The translations under genes and the position numbers were made by a program. A DNA stretch of 64,000 bases from an uncultured Williamsia sp. (GTDB lineage Bacteria; Actinomycetota; Actinomycetes; Mycobacteriales; Mycobacteriaceae): contig NZ_CANLWM010000004.1 of assembly GCF_947494875.1 (NCBI RefSeq), positions 186,001 through 250,000 on the forward strand. Reading direction: 5' to 3'. The notes under the pieces are model-generated. The model was not told the DNA's origin and searched no databases. It worked only from the letters and a program-made list of their open reading frames with translations. How positions within the stretch are numbered: the first letter of the stretch is position 1; each line of letters opens with the position of its first letter. Below, in pieces: positions 18,709-28,663 of this stretch.

Positions 18709-19953
18709 TCAGGCCGCGCACTCGACGGTCTCGGTGACGATCTCTTCGAGGGACTCGTCGTCGACGGTGCGGCGCCCCATCACGACGGCTGCGGCCGCGG
18801 CGATCACGACGAGCCCGACGATGAACAGCGCGTACCCGACCGCGGTCGGGGTCAGCCCGACATGGGTGGTCACCAGCCCGGCCACCACCGCGGGGACGCT
18901 GAACGCGGTGTAGCTCAGCGCGAACACCGCCGCGAAGACGCGTCCGCGATCGCCGGGCTCGGCCGTCGTGGCCATCGTCGTCATGACCCCGAGCAGCGTC
19001 GTGCCGAAACCGATCCCGGCGACCACCGATCCGACGACGTAGAGCGGCGCAGAGGCGACGAGCGTCGCCGACATGGTCACCAGCACACCGCCGCCGAGCG
19101 CGCCGTATCCGACGGTGAGGGCGACACGGGACGGCAGGCGGGTGCCGAGGGCGGCTGCCGTCGCGGCGCTGCCGAAGAACGAACAGAGGATCGCGCCGGC
19201 CGCGGCGTGGTTCGTCACGCCGAGGACCTTCGCGGCGATCGAGGAACCGAGTGAGAGGTAGAGCCCACCCAGGGCCCAGGTCGCGGCCATCGCCGGCGCA
19301 GCGGCGAGGAACGCGCCACGGACGTTGCCCGGCACCGACATCGACGGGGCGAGTGTGGTCGCGAGATGCCGTCGCGAGCGGAAGCCGTGCAAGGGTGACG
19401 TCTCGGGCAGGAACGCGACGGCGACCAGCATCAGCGCGAGCGCGGTGCCGACGACGATGTAGACGAGCTCTCGCGGCAGCGGTGCGTACTGCACCAGGGC
19501 GCCGGCGAGCACCGAGCCGGTCGCCAGGCCGAGCGGGGGTGTGGCGGTCGAGATCATCGAGCCCAGGTGCGGTGTCGGGGCGAGGTCGACCAGGGCTGCG
19601 CTCGCGGTGCCGGTGAGGGCGCCCGTCGCCAACCCCTGCAGGATCCGCGCGGTGAGCAGCATGCCGGTGCCGTCGGCCTCGACGAACACCACCATCGCGA
19701 CGATGAGCAGGACGATCGAGGCGGCCAGCACGGGCCGGCGGCCGATGTGGTCGGAGACCGAGCCGACTGTCAGCAGGGTGCCGACGAGCGCGACGACGTA
19801 CACCGCGAACACCACGGTCAGCGTGAAGGCCGAGAAGCCGAAGGCCTGCTGGTAGACGGGGTACAGGGGTGAGGGAGCCGCCGACGACAGCAGCACCACC
19901 GCCGTGGTGACGGCAACCAGCCAGAAGGCGACCGAGCGGGGCAGGCGGGGCAT
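18709..19953 (-). CDS. MFS transporter (drug-efflux type)
   Basis: The 414-residue protein has 12 predicted transmembrane helices and the major-facilitator signature between helices 2 and 3 (GSVSDHIGRRPVLAAS). It resembles drug/H+ antiporters that pump small toxic compounds out of the cell. A GGAGG ribosome site lies before the ATG at 19953. The gene is divergent from a TetR regulator, and the 95 bases between them hold an inverted repeat, so the TetR protein very likely represses this pump. It converges on the BAAT-like gene with 4 bases between. Confidence 0.9.
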   Translation of the reverse strand: MPRLPRSVAFWLVAVTTAVVLLSSAAPSPLYPVYQQAFGFSAFTLTVVFAVYVVALVGTLLTVGSVSDHIGRRPVLAASIVLLIVAMVVFVEADGTGMLLTARILQGLATGALTGTASAALVDLAPTPHLGSMISTATPPLGLATGSVLAGALVQYAPLPRELVYIVVGTALALMLVAVAFLPETSPLHGFRSRRHLATTLAPSMSVPGNVRGAFLAAAPAMAATWALGGLYLSLGSSIAAKVLGVTNHAAAGAILCSFFGSAATAAALGTRLPSRVALTVGYGALGGGVLVTMSATLVASAPLYVVGSVVAGIGFGTTLLGVMTTMATTAEPGDRGRVFAAVFALSYTAFSVPAVVAGLVTTHVGLTPTAVGYALFIVGLVVIAAAAAVVMGRRTVDDESLEEIVTETVECAA

Positions 19954-19971
19954 CTCGTCCTCCGGTTCACT

Positions 19972-19991
19972 AAAGCAACGGCGTTTGCTTT
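19972..19991. promoter_or_regulatory. TetR operator between MFS and TetR genes
   Basis: AAAGCAA-N6-TTGCTTT is a perfect inverted repeat 18 bases before the MFS start. A partial copy, GCCAACCCGTTTGC (20023-20036), overlaps the upstream edge of the TetR -10 GATAAT (20037-20042). Confidence 0.78.
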
Positions 19992-20048
19992 TCTGGAACG
20001 GTAGCGGAGGTGTGGGCTTAATGCCAACCCGTTTGCGATAATGGTCGC

Positions 20049-20636
20049 ATGTCCACGTCGAACCGTCGAACCGTGCGCCGCCCGGGTGGCCGCAGCGCCC
20101 GTGTGCAGGCGGCGGTGTACGCCGCCGTCGGCGAGTTGGTCAGCGAGGGTCACCGCGACTCGGTGACCGTCCCGCAGGTCGCCGAGCGGGCGGGCGTCAA
20201 CCCGACGAGCGTCTACCGGCGGTGGGGGTCGATCGAGGCGTTGATGTCGGAGGTCGCGGTCGCGGCTCTGACCGGCGACGAGCCCCTCCCCGACACCGGG
20301 ACCGCCGTCGGGGACCTGCGCGAGTGGGCGTCGATCATCGCCGCCGACATCACCCGACCGGAGCGGATCGTCTACCTGCGCGCGATGGTCGGTGCGCGCG
20401 TCGGCATCCCTGGCTCGTGCCCGTGCTGGGACGTCCGGCTGACCCAGGCCGACGAGATGCTCGCCCGCGCCGTCGAGCGCGGCGAGTCCGTCCCGACGGT
20501 CACCCAGGTCCTCGACCACGTCATCGCGCCGCTGTACCACCACGTCGTGTTCGGGCTGCCCGTCGACGACGACTACACACACCGCCTCGTCGACGAGGTC
20601 CTCGCGATGAGTGCGCGGGTTCCCGCGCCCCGCTGA
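20049..20636 (+). CDS. TetR-family repressor, probably of the divergent MFS pump
   Basis: The N-terminal helix-turn-helix is clear (VTVPQVAERAGVNPTSVYRRWGSIEAL, residues about 38-62), followed by a helical ligand-binding domain typical of the TetR_C family with an acyl- or drug-binding pocket. It is 195 residues, normal length. GATAAT lies six bases before the ATG, so the messenger is probably leaderless. An AAAGCAA/TTGCTTT repeat between it and the MFS gene, plus a second partial copy overlapping its own -10, suggests it represses both genes. Confidence 0.9.
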   Translation: MSTSNRRTVRRPGGRSARVQAAVYAAVGELVSEGHRDSVTVPQVAERAGVNPTSVYRRWGSIEALMSEVAVAALTGDEPLPDTGTAVGDLREWASIIAADITRPERIVYLRAMVGARVGIPGSCPCWDVRLTQADEMLARAVERGESVPTVTQVLDHVIAPLYHHVVFGLPVDDDYTHRLVDEVLAMSARVPAPR

Positions 20637-20639
20637 GCG

Positions 20640-21095
20640 TCATTGACGGACCGGGTGCCTGCTCAGGATCGACACCCTGTTGAAGGCGTTGATGGTGATC
20701 GCCACCCACACCACGGCCGACAGCTGGTCGTCGGAGAGTGCCGCGCGGGCGTGCTCGTACTCGCGCTCCTGCGTGTCGTGGTCGGGGAGGCTCGTGACCA
20801 CCTCGGCGAGGCGCAGCGCCGCACGCTCGACGTCGTCGAACAGCTCGGTGTCACGCCACGCCGGCAGCGTCGCGAGTCGGTTCGACGTCTCGCCCGCGGC
20901 GATCGCCCGTCGCGTGTGCAGGTCCAGGCAGAACGCGCAGCCGTTCATCTGGGACACGCGTACGTTGATCAGCTCGACGAGGATCCGCGACAGGCCCGCG
21001 TCGCGGCTCGCGTCGGTCACCGTCGACGCGGCCTCACCGAACGCGCGGTAGACGGTCGGCGACTGCTTGTCGATGAAGACGTGGGGCTCCGTCAC
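20640..21095 (-). CDS. AhpD-like carboxymuconolactone decarboxylase family protein
   Basis: The 151-residue protein has the family core with the redox pair C-x2-C followed by His (GCAFCLDLHTRRA), as in AhpD-type alkylhydroperoxidases. It probably acts as a thiol peroxidase or peroxide-related reductase in the cytoplasm. The substrate is unknown. It converges on the TetR gene with a 3-base gap and is divergent from pirin (69 bases). Confidence 0.87.
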   Translation of the reverse strand: MTEPHVFIDKQSPTVYRAFGEAASTVTDASRDAGLSRILVELINVRVSQMNGCAFCLDLHTRRAIAAGETSNRLATLPAWRDTELFDDVERAALRLAEVVTSLPDHDTQEREYEHARAALSDDQLSAVVWVAITINAFNRVSILSRHPVRQ

Positions 21096-21164
21096 AGGGG
21101 TCCTCTCTCACCACGCGCGACCGTAAACTCGGTGCACTGACCGCACCATAGAGGGGGCGAGGGC

Positions 21165-22163
21165 ATGAGCAATCTCGAGATGGACCCCGTCGTGGAGGAC
21201 TGTGAGCCCGGGCCGCCGGTCGCGGTCGAGGTGATCACCGCCCGGGAGGTGCCGCTGGGTGGTCCCCGCGCCATGCCGGTGCGCCGCACGCTTCCCCAGC
21301 GGCAACGGTCGCTCATCGGGGCCTGGTGCTTCATCGACCACTACGGGCCCGACGACGTCTCGGCGACCGGCGGCATGGATGTCGCGCCCCACCCGCACAC
21401 CGGGCTAGCGACCGTCAGCTGGTTGTTCTCCGGCGAGGTCGAGCACCGCGACGCCGCCGGCGTCCACGCGATGGTGCGGCCGGGCGAACTCAACCTCATG
21501 ACGGCCGGCGCGGGGATCAGCCACTCGGAGGTCTCCACGCCGGACACCACCGTCCTGCACGGCGCGCAGCTCTGGCTGGCGCTGCCGGAGTCGGCGCGGA
21601 ACGGTTCACGCGAGTTCCACCACCACGCGCCGGAGGCCGTTGCGATCGAGGGCGGGTCACTGCGCGTGTTCCTCGGCGCCCTGTCCGGGGCGACGTCGCC
21701 GGTGCCGACCGCCACCCCGCTCCTCGGTGCCGAACTCGTCGTCGACCCCGGCGCCACGGTGGTCCTCGACGTCGATCCCTCCTTCGAACACGGTGTCCTC
21801 GTCGACAGCGGCGTGATCGCGGTCGAGGGGGAGGCGTTGGGACGGGCCGAGCTCGGGTACGTGGGCGTCGGTGCCACCCGCATCAGCGTCGAGAACTCCG
21901 CCGACGAGCCCGGACGCGTCCTCGTCCTCGGTGGGGAGCCGTTCGGCGAGGAGATCGTCATGTGGTGGAACTTCGTGGGCCGCACCCACGAGGAGATCGC
22001 GCGGTATCGCGAGGAGTGGGAGGCCGGCGCCGACCGCTTCGGGACGGTCGACGGATACGTCGGCCCGCGGCCGCGGATCCCGGCCCCGACCCTTCCGACC
22101 ACGACGTTGCGTCCGCGCGTCAATCCCGACCCCCGCGCCCGACCCCGAGGAGAGAGCCGATGA
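21165..22163 (+). CDS. pirin family protein
   Basis: This bicupin of 332 residues matches pirin: the N-terminal cupin has the iron-binding residues in DVAPHPHTGLATVSW and EHRDAAG, followed by GELNLMTAGAGISHSE, and a C-terminal cupin follows (GGEPFGEEIVMWWNFVGRT). Family members bind iron and some act as quercetin dioxygenases or redox sensors. Ribosome site GAGGGGG before the ATG. The stop overlaps the start of the GNAT gene (ATGA), so the two are coupled. Confidence 0.9.
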   Translation: MSNLEMDPVVEDCEPGPPVAVEVITAREVPLGGPRAMPVRRTLPQRQRSLIGAWCFIDHYGPDDVSATGGMDVAPHPHTGLATVSWLFSGEVEHRDAAGVHAMVRPGELNLMTAGAGISHSEVSTPDTTVLHGAQLWLALPESARNGSREFHHHAPEAVAIEGGSLRVFLGALSGATSPVPTATPLLGAELVVDPGATVVLDVDPSFEHGVLVDSGVIAVEGEALGRAELGYVGVGATRISVENSADEPGRVLVLGGEPFGEEIVMWWNFVGRTHEEIARYREEWEAGADRFGTVDGYVGPRPRIPAPTLPTTTLRPRVNPDPRARPRGESR

Positions 22164-22501
22164 CCGTCGACAAGACCGGCGTCGAGGTCGTCGTCGCCGA
22201 CGCGCCCGAGCGTCAGCGGTTCGAGATCTCCGTCGACGGCACCGTCGTCGGGTCGGCGCACTACCGCGACCACGACGGTCGTCGCATCTTCTTCCACACC
22301 GAGGTCGACGGGGCCTATGGCGGCCGCGGGCTCGGCACCATCCTGGTCCGCGAGTCGCTCGACGCGATGCGCGCCGCAGGAACCCGCGTCGTCCCCGTCT
22401 GCCCACTGTTCAAGGCGTTCGTGGAGAAACACGACGACTACGCCGACATCGTCGACAAGCCGACCCGCGACGATCTCTCTTTTCTTCGAGAACGGACCTG
22501 A
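22160..22501 (+). CDS. small GNAT-family N-acetyltransferase (YjdJ-like)
   Basis: At 113 residues this is the compact GCN5-related acetyltransferase type (YjdJ-like). It has the acetyl-CoA binding loop GAYGGRGLGTILVRESLDAMR and the downstream VVPVCPLFKAFVEKHDDY motif typical of the group. The substrate is unknown. The start at 22160 overlaps the pirin stop by four bases. A 69-base palindrome follows its stop. Confidence 0.9.
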   Translation: MTVDKTGVEVVVADAPERQRFEISVDGTVVGSAHYRDHDGRRIFFHTEVDGAYGGRGLGTILVRESLDAMRAAGTRVVPVCPLFKAFVEKHDDYADIVDKPTRDDLSFLRERT

Positions 22502-22505
22502 GCGA

Positions 22506-22574
22506 CGAAAGTCTGCACTGAGCGGTGAGGCATCGACGTATGCGTCGCGCCGGGCCGCTGTGTGCAGAGTTTCG
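22506..22574. repeat. 69-bp imperfect palindrome (cruciform/terminator-like)
   Basis: Two 20-base arms (22506-22525 and 22555-22574) pair at 17 of 20 positions, and the centre holds a perfect CGACG-TATG-CGTCG hairpin (22534-22547) on nearly the same axis. It fills the gap between the GNAT stop and the decayed DUF559 gene. It could be a bidirectional terminator or a repetitive palindromic element. No second copy is seen in this window. Confidence 0.8.
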
Positions 22575-22579
22575 ACGCC

Positions 22580-23324
22580 TCAGGCTGCTCCCGCCGGGCG
22601 ACCGCGGTGTTCGCGTCGTCGGATGAGGTCGAGGACGACCTTCTCGGTTTCCGGCCAGTCGTGGACGACCTGGTGGTAGCTGAGCCGCAGGACGACATAT
22701 CCCAGTTGGACGAGCCGCCGATCACGGGCCCGGTCGGCCTCGTACCGCTCCACGCCGGTGTGGTGGGCATGACTGTCGACCTCGATGACCAGTCGTTCTC
22801 CGACGAGCAGATCGACCCTCCCCACCCCGGGAACGCGATGCTGAGTCGTCACGGCGATGTTTCGCGCGCGCAGCCGAAGCCGGACCTCGTGTCGCGAAGC
22901 GCAGTGCGGTCAGGACATCGTCCACCGCCTGCTCGGGCCGTGGGATCGGACCGTGAAGACGGCAGGCGCCACGTATCGGCGAACCTCGGTTCTCGGCGCG
23001 AACGTGCAGCCTCCGCTGGTGCTCGGGGACCCAGACCCCGCGTTGGCGGAGAGCGGCCACGCAGGTCAGTACGCCACCCGCGGCGACGGCCTCGCGGACG
23101 TGAGGATCCGCGCGGGTTGTCGCGAACCAGCCTCGGCGGATCCGTACGAGCGTCCCCGCTCGGATCGCCCGCGCGACGTCGGCGTCGGCCACGCCCGCCT
23201 CTGCCAGCTGCCGTCGGGACAACACGCCCCAGTTGATCTGCGCCAGGGTCTCCGCATCGTGCACTCGCAGATCGTCGCTCGTGGACGGGGTCGGGAACAG
23301 ACCTCGGCACCGCCCTGTGGACAA
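22580..23324 (-). pseudogene. AbiEi-like/DUF559 endonuclease-domain gene, frameshifted with internal deletion
   Basis: The 5' part (from TTG 23324 or GTG 23264) encodes an AbiEi-antitoxin-like winged-helix domain ([21 protein letters not shown]). It reads in frame to about 22885 (VDDVLTALRFATR) and then loses sense. The 3' part, in another frame, begins about 22883 and encodes a DUF559 Vsr-like nuclease domain (RARNIAVTTQHRVPGVGRVDLLVGE, IEVDSHAHH) to 22580. Intact relatives, as I know them, are near 300 residues with a connecting segment of 50-60 residues between these parts; here it is missing and the frame is shifted. The two parts cannot form one protein without a frameshift, so I call it a remnant. 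Confidence 0.75.
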
Positions 23325-23366
23325 CTCGAAACGGGCCCACGCCCCGTCCGGGACCGTCGCGGGTGA

Positions 23367-25160
<1,794 letters not shown>

Positions 25161-25190
25161 GTCCATCCGTCTGACTCACCAGACAACCGG

Positions 25191-25220
25191 AGGCCGGTCA
25201 CCGTTCGCGGTGGCCGGCCT
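25191..25220 (+). terminator. hairpin terminator after groEL2
   Basis: AGGCCGGTCACC and GGTGGCCGGCCT form a 12-pair stem with one wobble around a six-base loop, 31 bases after the groEL2 stop. There is no T-tract, as is common in actinobacteria. The following 169 bases to the next promoter hold nothing I can identify. Confidence 0.7.
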
Positions 25221-25389
25221 TCGGCGTTCCTCCGTGCTCCTGCGATCGTTCCCGCTTCCCGCGACCGTTGCGACGGTCGCGGATGGCAGAGGCGGTCGCG
25301 TCCACGGGGGTCCCTACACCGGCGCGACGACGGTGAGCCCCATGTCGCGCCGCATCGGCCAGACGCTCGTCATGGCAACAGGACACCCA

Positions 25390-25395
25390 TAGCCT
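25390..25395 (+). promoter_or_regulatory. -10 element of the VOC gene (leaderless)
   Basis: TAGCCT is followed by six bases and the ATG at 25402, placing the transcription start at the start codon. Confidence 0.55.
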
Positions 25396-25401
25396 CGTCG
25401 C

Positions 25402-25764
25402 ATGCCGATTCTGCGATCGTTTGCCCGGGTGTACACGACCGACCTCGATGATCACGTGGCGGCACGCGCGGTGCTGGGGTCCTCGTCCACCGGAGGTCGC
25501 AGGTTCGCCCTGCCCGACCGTGGGCTGCAGGTGATGATCACCGACGACACCGTCATCGTCGCCGGCGACGAGGATGCGCTCGCCGCCGTACGCGACACCC
25601 AGATCACCTGGCTCGTCGACGACCTCGACGGGGCGCTCACCGCGCTGCGGCCACGCATCGAGCGGATCGTCGCCCCGCCGACGCGCGTGCCCACGGGCCG
25701 CAACGCCACCGTCCGGCTGAGCGACGTGCAGGTCGAGTTGGTGCAGTGGGACGACGAGACCTGA
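25402..25764 (+). CDS. VOC/glyoxalase-like protein
   Basis: The 120-residue protein has the vicinal-oxygen-chelate pattern: RSFARVYTTDLDD at the start, WLVDDLDGALTAL in the middle and VRLSDVQVELVQW at the end. Only one complete two-module domain is present, so it would act as a dimer. The metal ligands of true glyoxalases are not all recognisable, so it may bind rather than convert a ligand. It converges on ssuD with a gap of four bases. Confidence 0.8.
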   Translation: MPILRSFARVYTTDLDDHVAARAVLGSSSTGGRRFALPDRGLQVMITDDTVIVAGDEDALAAVRDTQITWLVDDLDGALTALRPRIERIVAPPTRVPTGRNATVRLSDVQVELVQWDDET

Positions 25765-25768
25765 GGTC

Positions 25769-26884
25769 TCAGGCGGCGTGCGCAGCCGCCGGCGCGGTGA
25801 TGCCGCGGCGGTCGAGGATCGGACGGACGCCCTCGGCGAAGTGATACGACTCCTCGAGGTGCGGGTAGCCGGAGAGGATGAACTCGGTGAAACCGGCGTC
25901 GTGGTACTCGCCGATCAGGTTCGCGACCTCCTCGTGCGACCCGACGAGCGCGGTGCCCGCCCCGCCACGGATCAGCCCGACGCCCGCCCACAGGTTCGGG
26001 TAGATCTCCAGCGAGTCGGTCCGCCCGCCGTGCAGCGCGGCCATCCGCCGCTGCCCCTCCGACTGCGACGCCGAGTGCAGCCGATGGGCCTCCTCGATGC
26101 GTTCGGTCGGCAGCTCGTCCAGGAGACGTTGCGCGACAGCCCATGCCTCGGCGGAGGTGTCGCGACTGATGGTGTGGAGCCGGATCCCGTACCGCAGCGT
26201 GCGACCCTCCGCCGCGGCGAGCGCGCGGACGCGGTCGATCTTGGCCCCCGCGTCGGCCGGGGGCTCACCCCAGGTGAGGTACGTCTGCACGCGACGGGCC
26301 GCCACCGACAACGCGGGGTCCGACGATCCGCCGAACCAGAACTCCGGCAGTGGATCCGGTGCCTCAGAGACGCGGGCGTCGGCGACACGGTAGAACTCAC
26401 CCTCGTGGTCGACGGGACCCTGCGTCCAGATCCGGTGCACAAGGTCGAGAAACTCGTCGGTGCGGGCGTAGCGGCGGTCGTGGTCGACCCAGTCGCCGAA
26501 CCGCCGCTGCTCGGCGTCGTCGCCACCGGTCACGATGTTCAGCAGCAGGCGGCCCTCCGACATCCGCTGGAGTGTCGCGGCCTGCTGCGCGGCGAGTGTC
26601 GGCGGGGTGAGCCCGGGGCGGAAGGCGACCAGGAACTTCAGTCGACGGGTGCTCTGCAGCAGCGCCGCCGTCGTCAACCACGCGTCCTCACACCAGGTTC
26701 CGGTCGGTGTGAGCACACCTTCGTAGTCGAGACGGTCGGCGGCCTGCGCGACCTCGGTGAGGTAGCGCAGCGACGGCCGACGGAAACCGGCGGGCTCCAC
26801 CCGATGCGACGAGGCATGCGATGCCCCGACGATCGATCGACCGTCACCGGCAGTGGGCAGGAACCAGAAGACGCGTGCGGTCAC
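25769..26884 (-). CDS. ssuD: FMNH2-dependent alkanesulfonate monooxygenase
   Basis: SsuD releases sulfite from alkanesulfonates using reduced flavin and oxygen. The 371-residue protein has the bacterial luciferase-like fold, with RVFWFLPTAGDGR at the start, the WCEDAWLTTAALLQ segment, LLLNIVTGGDDAEQRRFGD and EFWFGGSSDPA, which are close to known SsuD. The start is the GTG at 26884 overlapping the ssuA stop; the longer upstream frame is a shadow. It is the last gene of ssuC-ssuB-ssuA-ssuD. No SsuE-type flavin reductase lies in this operon, so reduced flavin must come from elsewhere. Confidence 0.93.
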   Translation of the reverse strand: MTARVFWFLPTAGDGRSIVGASHASSHRVEPAGFRRPSLRYLTEVAQAADRLDYEGVLTPTGTWCEDAWLTTAALLQSTRRLKFLVAFRPGLTPPTLAAQQAATLQRMSEGRLLLNIVTGGDDAEQRRFGDWVDHDRRYARTDEFLDLVHRIWTQGPVDHEGEFYRVADARVSEAPDPLPEFWFGGSSDPALSVAARRVQTYLTWGEPPADAGAKIDRVRALAAAEGRTLRYGIRLHTISRDTSAEAWAVAQRLLDELPTERIEEAHRLHSASQSEGQRRMAALHGGRTDSLEIYPNLWAGVGLIRGGAGTALVGSHEEVANLIGEYHDAGFTEFILSGYPHLEESYHFAEGVRPILDRRGITAPAAAHAA

Positions 26885-27912
26885 TTGGTGGCCTCTGCCA
26901 CGGTGCTGTTGAACCGCTCGTCGACGTAGTCGGAGAACGGCGTGCCCCGCGGCACGAGCTTCGCATCGACGAAGGCGTCGTAGAGCTGCTGCTCGGACTC
27001 GATCACGGAGTTGTCGAGGGGGATGGCCGGTCGCAGGCTGCGGCCCTGCGCGACGGCGCCGACACCGGTCGCCACGCCGATCGCGCTGGAGTACTTCGCC
27101 GCCCACACCGAAGGATTGGCCTTCGCCCAGGCCGTGGCCCGTGCTATGCGGGACACGAAGTCGGCCAGCGCGGTGTTCTTCGCGGGGTCGGCGAGTGCGG
27201 TGTCCGCGGCGATGCCGAAACCGTAGCCGTTCGAGACGCCCGTCGCGGTCGTCAGTGTCCGTGCGCCGTTCTGTGCCTGGGCGATCGCGGTGAAGGGATC
27301 CCAGATGGCCCAGGCGTCGACGTTTCTCGCGGTGAACGCCGACAGCCCGTCGGAAGGCTGGAGGTAGATCAGCTGAACATCGGCGGGTGTCAGGCCGTTC
27401 TTCTGCAACTGCAGCAGGACGTGACCGTTCGCCGAGCTCCCCTTGGCCACCGCGATGCGCTTGCCGCGCAGGTCGGCGACAGACCGTATCGGTGAGTCCG
27501 CCGGGACGAGGATCTGGTCACCGCCGGCGTCGTTGCTGTATGCGCTGACGACCTTGATGCGCGCGCCGGCCGCGGCGCCGAAGATCGGTGGCGTGTTGCC
27601 GGTGACGGCGAAATCGATCTTGCCCGCGGTTGCCGCCTCGACCTGCGGCGGCCCGGAGGTGAAGCTCGAGAACGACACCTTGTAGGGCGTGCCGGCCAGC
27701 AGCCCGGCGGCTTCCAGCAGTGGCTGGGTCACCCCCTTCTGGTCACCGACGTTCAGGGTGACCGACGACAACTGCGCCGCGTCCACCGTCGACGGTGGTG
27801 CTGCGGTCCGGGTGTCGGAATCACGGGACACGCAGCCGGCCAGGCTGATCGTGGCGAGGGTCAGCACGGTGATGCCGGCAAGGGTGCGGGACAGAGACGA
27901 TCGCAGAGACAT
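26881..27912 (-). CDS. ssuA: alkanesulfonate ABC transporter substrate-binding lipoprotein
   Basis: The 343-residue product has a lipoprotein signal (ISLAGC lipobox, Cys about 26) and a periplasmic-binding-protein fold of the SsuA/NrtA type: VGDQKGVTQPLLEAAG, DFAVTGNTPPIFGAAAG and KGSSANGHVLLQLQ. It would be tethered outside the membrane and pass sulfonates to SsuC/SsuB. The ATG at 27912 was chosen because the signal peptide starts there. It overlaps ssuD by four bases and lies 28 bases after ssuB. Confidence 0.93.
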   Translation of the reverse strand: MSLRSSLSRTLAGITVLTLATISLAGCVSRDSDTRTAAPPSTVDAAQLSSVTLNVGDQKGVTQPLLEAAGLLAGTPYKVSFSSFTSGPPQVEAATAGKIDFAVTGNTPPIFGAAAGARIKVVSAYSNDAGGDQILVPADSPIRSVADLRGKRIAVAKGSSANGHVLLQLQKNGLTPADVQLIYLQPSDGLSAFTARNVDAWAIWDPFTAIAQAQNGARTLTTATGVSNGYGFGIAADTALADPAKNTALADFVSRIARATAWAKANPSVWAAKYSSAIGVATGVGAVAQGRSLRPAIPLDNSVIESEQQLYDAFVDAKLVPRGTPFSDYVDERFNSTVAEATK

Positions 27913-27940
27913 TCGTGGCTTCCGTTCGGGGGAGGGTCGG

Positions 27941-28663
27941 TCAGTGCACGCCGAGCGCGCCGAGCAGATGGGTGCGGATCGAACCGAACCCGGAGGCACC
28001 GCGATCGCGCGGTCGGGAGAGGTCGACGTCGACGTTGTCGACGATCGCGCCGTCCTCGAGGACGAGCACGCGATCGGCGAGTGCGACCGCCTCGTCGACG
28101 TCGTGAGTGACGAGCAGGATCCCGAACTCGCGGCGTTGCCACAGGTCGAGCAGCAGCGACTGCATGGTCAGCCGGGTCAATGCGTCGAGGGCACCGAACG
28201 GCTCGTCGAGCAGCAGGAGCTCGGGCTCACCGACCAGAGCTCGGGCCAGCGCGGCTCGTTGTGCCTGTCCGCCCGACAGGGTCGCGGGCCAGACGTCCCG
28301 CTTGTCGTCGAGGCCGACCTCGGCCAGCGTCGCGTCCGCGGCCTCCTCGGCCGGGCGCCCGGTGACGCCGGCCGGGTTCAGTCCGTACGAGACGTTCTGC
28401 CGGACCGTGCGCCATGGGAACAGCCGGGGTTCCTGGAACGCGACGGCCGGTCGACCCGTGACATGTGTCTCGCCGGTGTGATCGTCGGAGAGGCCGGACA
28501 GGACTCGCAGGATCGTCGACTTCCCGGAGCCCGACCGTCCCAAGAGGGCAACGATCTCGCCGCGGTCGACGTGGAGGTCGACGCCGTCGAGCACCTGGTG
28601 GTTGCCGTACCACTTGTCGACCCCGTGCAGCGAGGCGACGGCGGTGGCCGTCGGGGGGCTCAC
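27941..28663 (-). CDS. ssuB: alkanesulfonate ABC transporter ATP-binding protein
   Basis: A complete ABC ATPase of 240 residues: Walker A GRSGSGKST, Q-loop AFQEPRLFPW, signature LSGGQ, Walker B LLLLDEP and the switch His in VTHDVDEA. It is most similar in type to the nitrate/sulfonate/taurine importers. It starts at the GTG at 28663, overlapping the ssuC stop (GTGA). It supplies energy for the SsuC permease in the cytoplasm. Confidence 0.94.
   Translation of the reverse strand: MSPPTATAVASLHGVDKWYGNHQVLDGVDLHVDRGEIVALLGRSGSGKSTILRVLSGLSDDHTGETHVTGRPAVAFQEPRLFPWRTVRQNVSYGLNPAGVTGRPAEEAADATLAEVGLDDKRDVWPATLSGGQAQRAALARALVGEPELLLLDEPFGALDALTRLTMQSLLLDLWQRREFGILLVTHDVDEAVALADRVLVLEDGAIVDNVDVDLSRPRDRGASGFGSIRTHLLGALGVH

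Noticed and set aside
22580..23324. Working type IV toxin-antitoxin (AbiEi) system or restriction endonuclease
   Set aside because: The two halves lie in different frames with a missing linker and there is no AbiEii-like toxin gene nearby.
25198..25455. 85-codon minus-strand frame between groEL2 and the VOC gene
   Set aside because: No ribosome site or motif, overlaps the groEL2 terminator and the VOC start.
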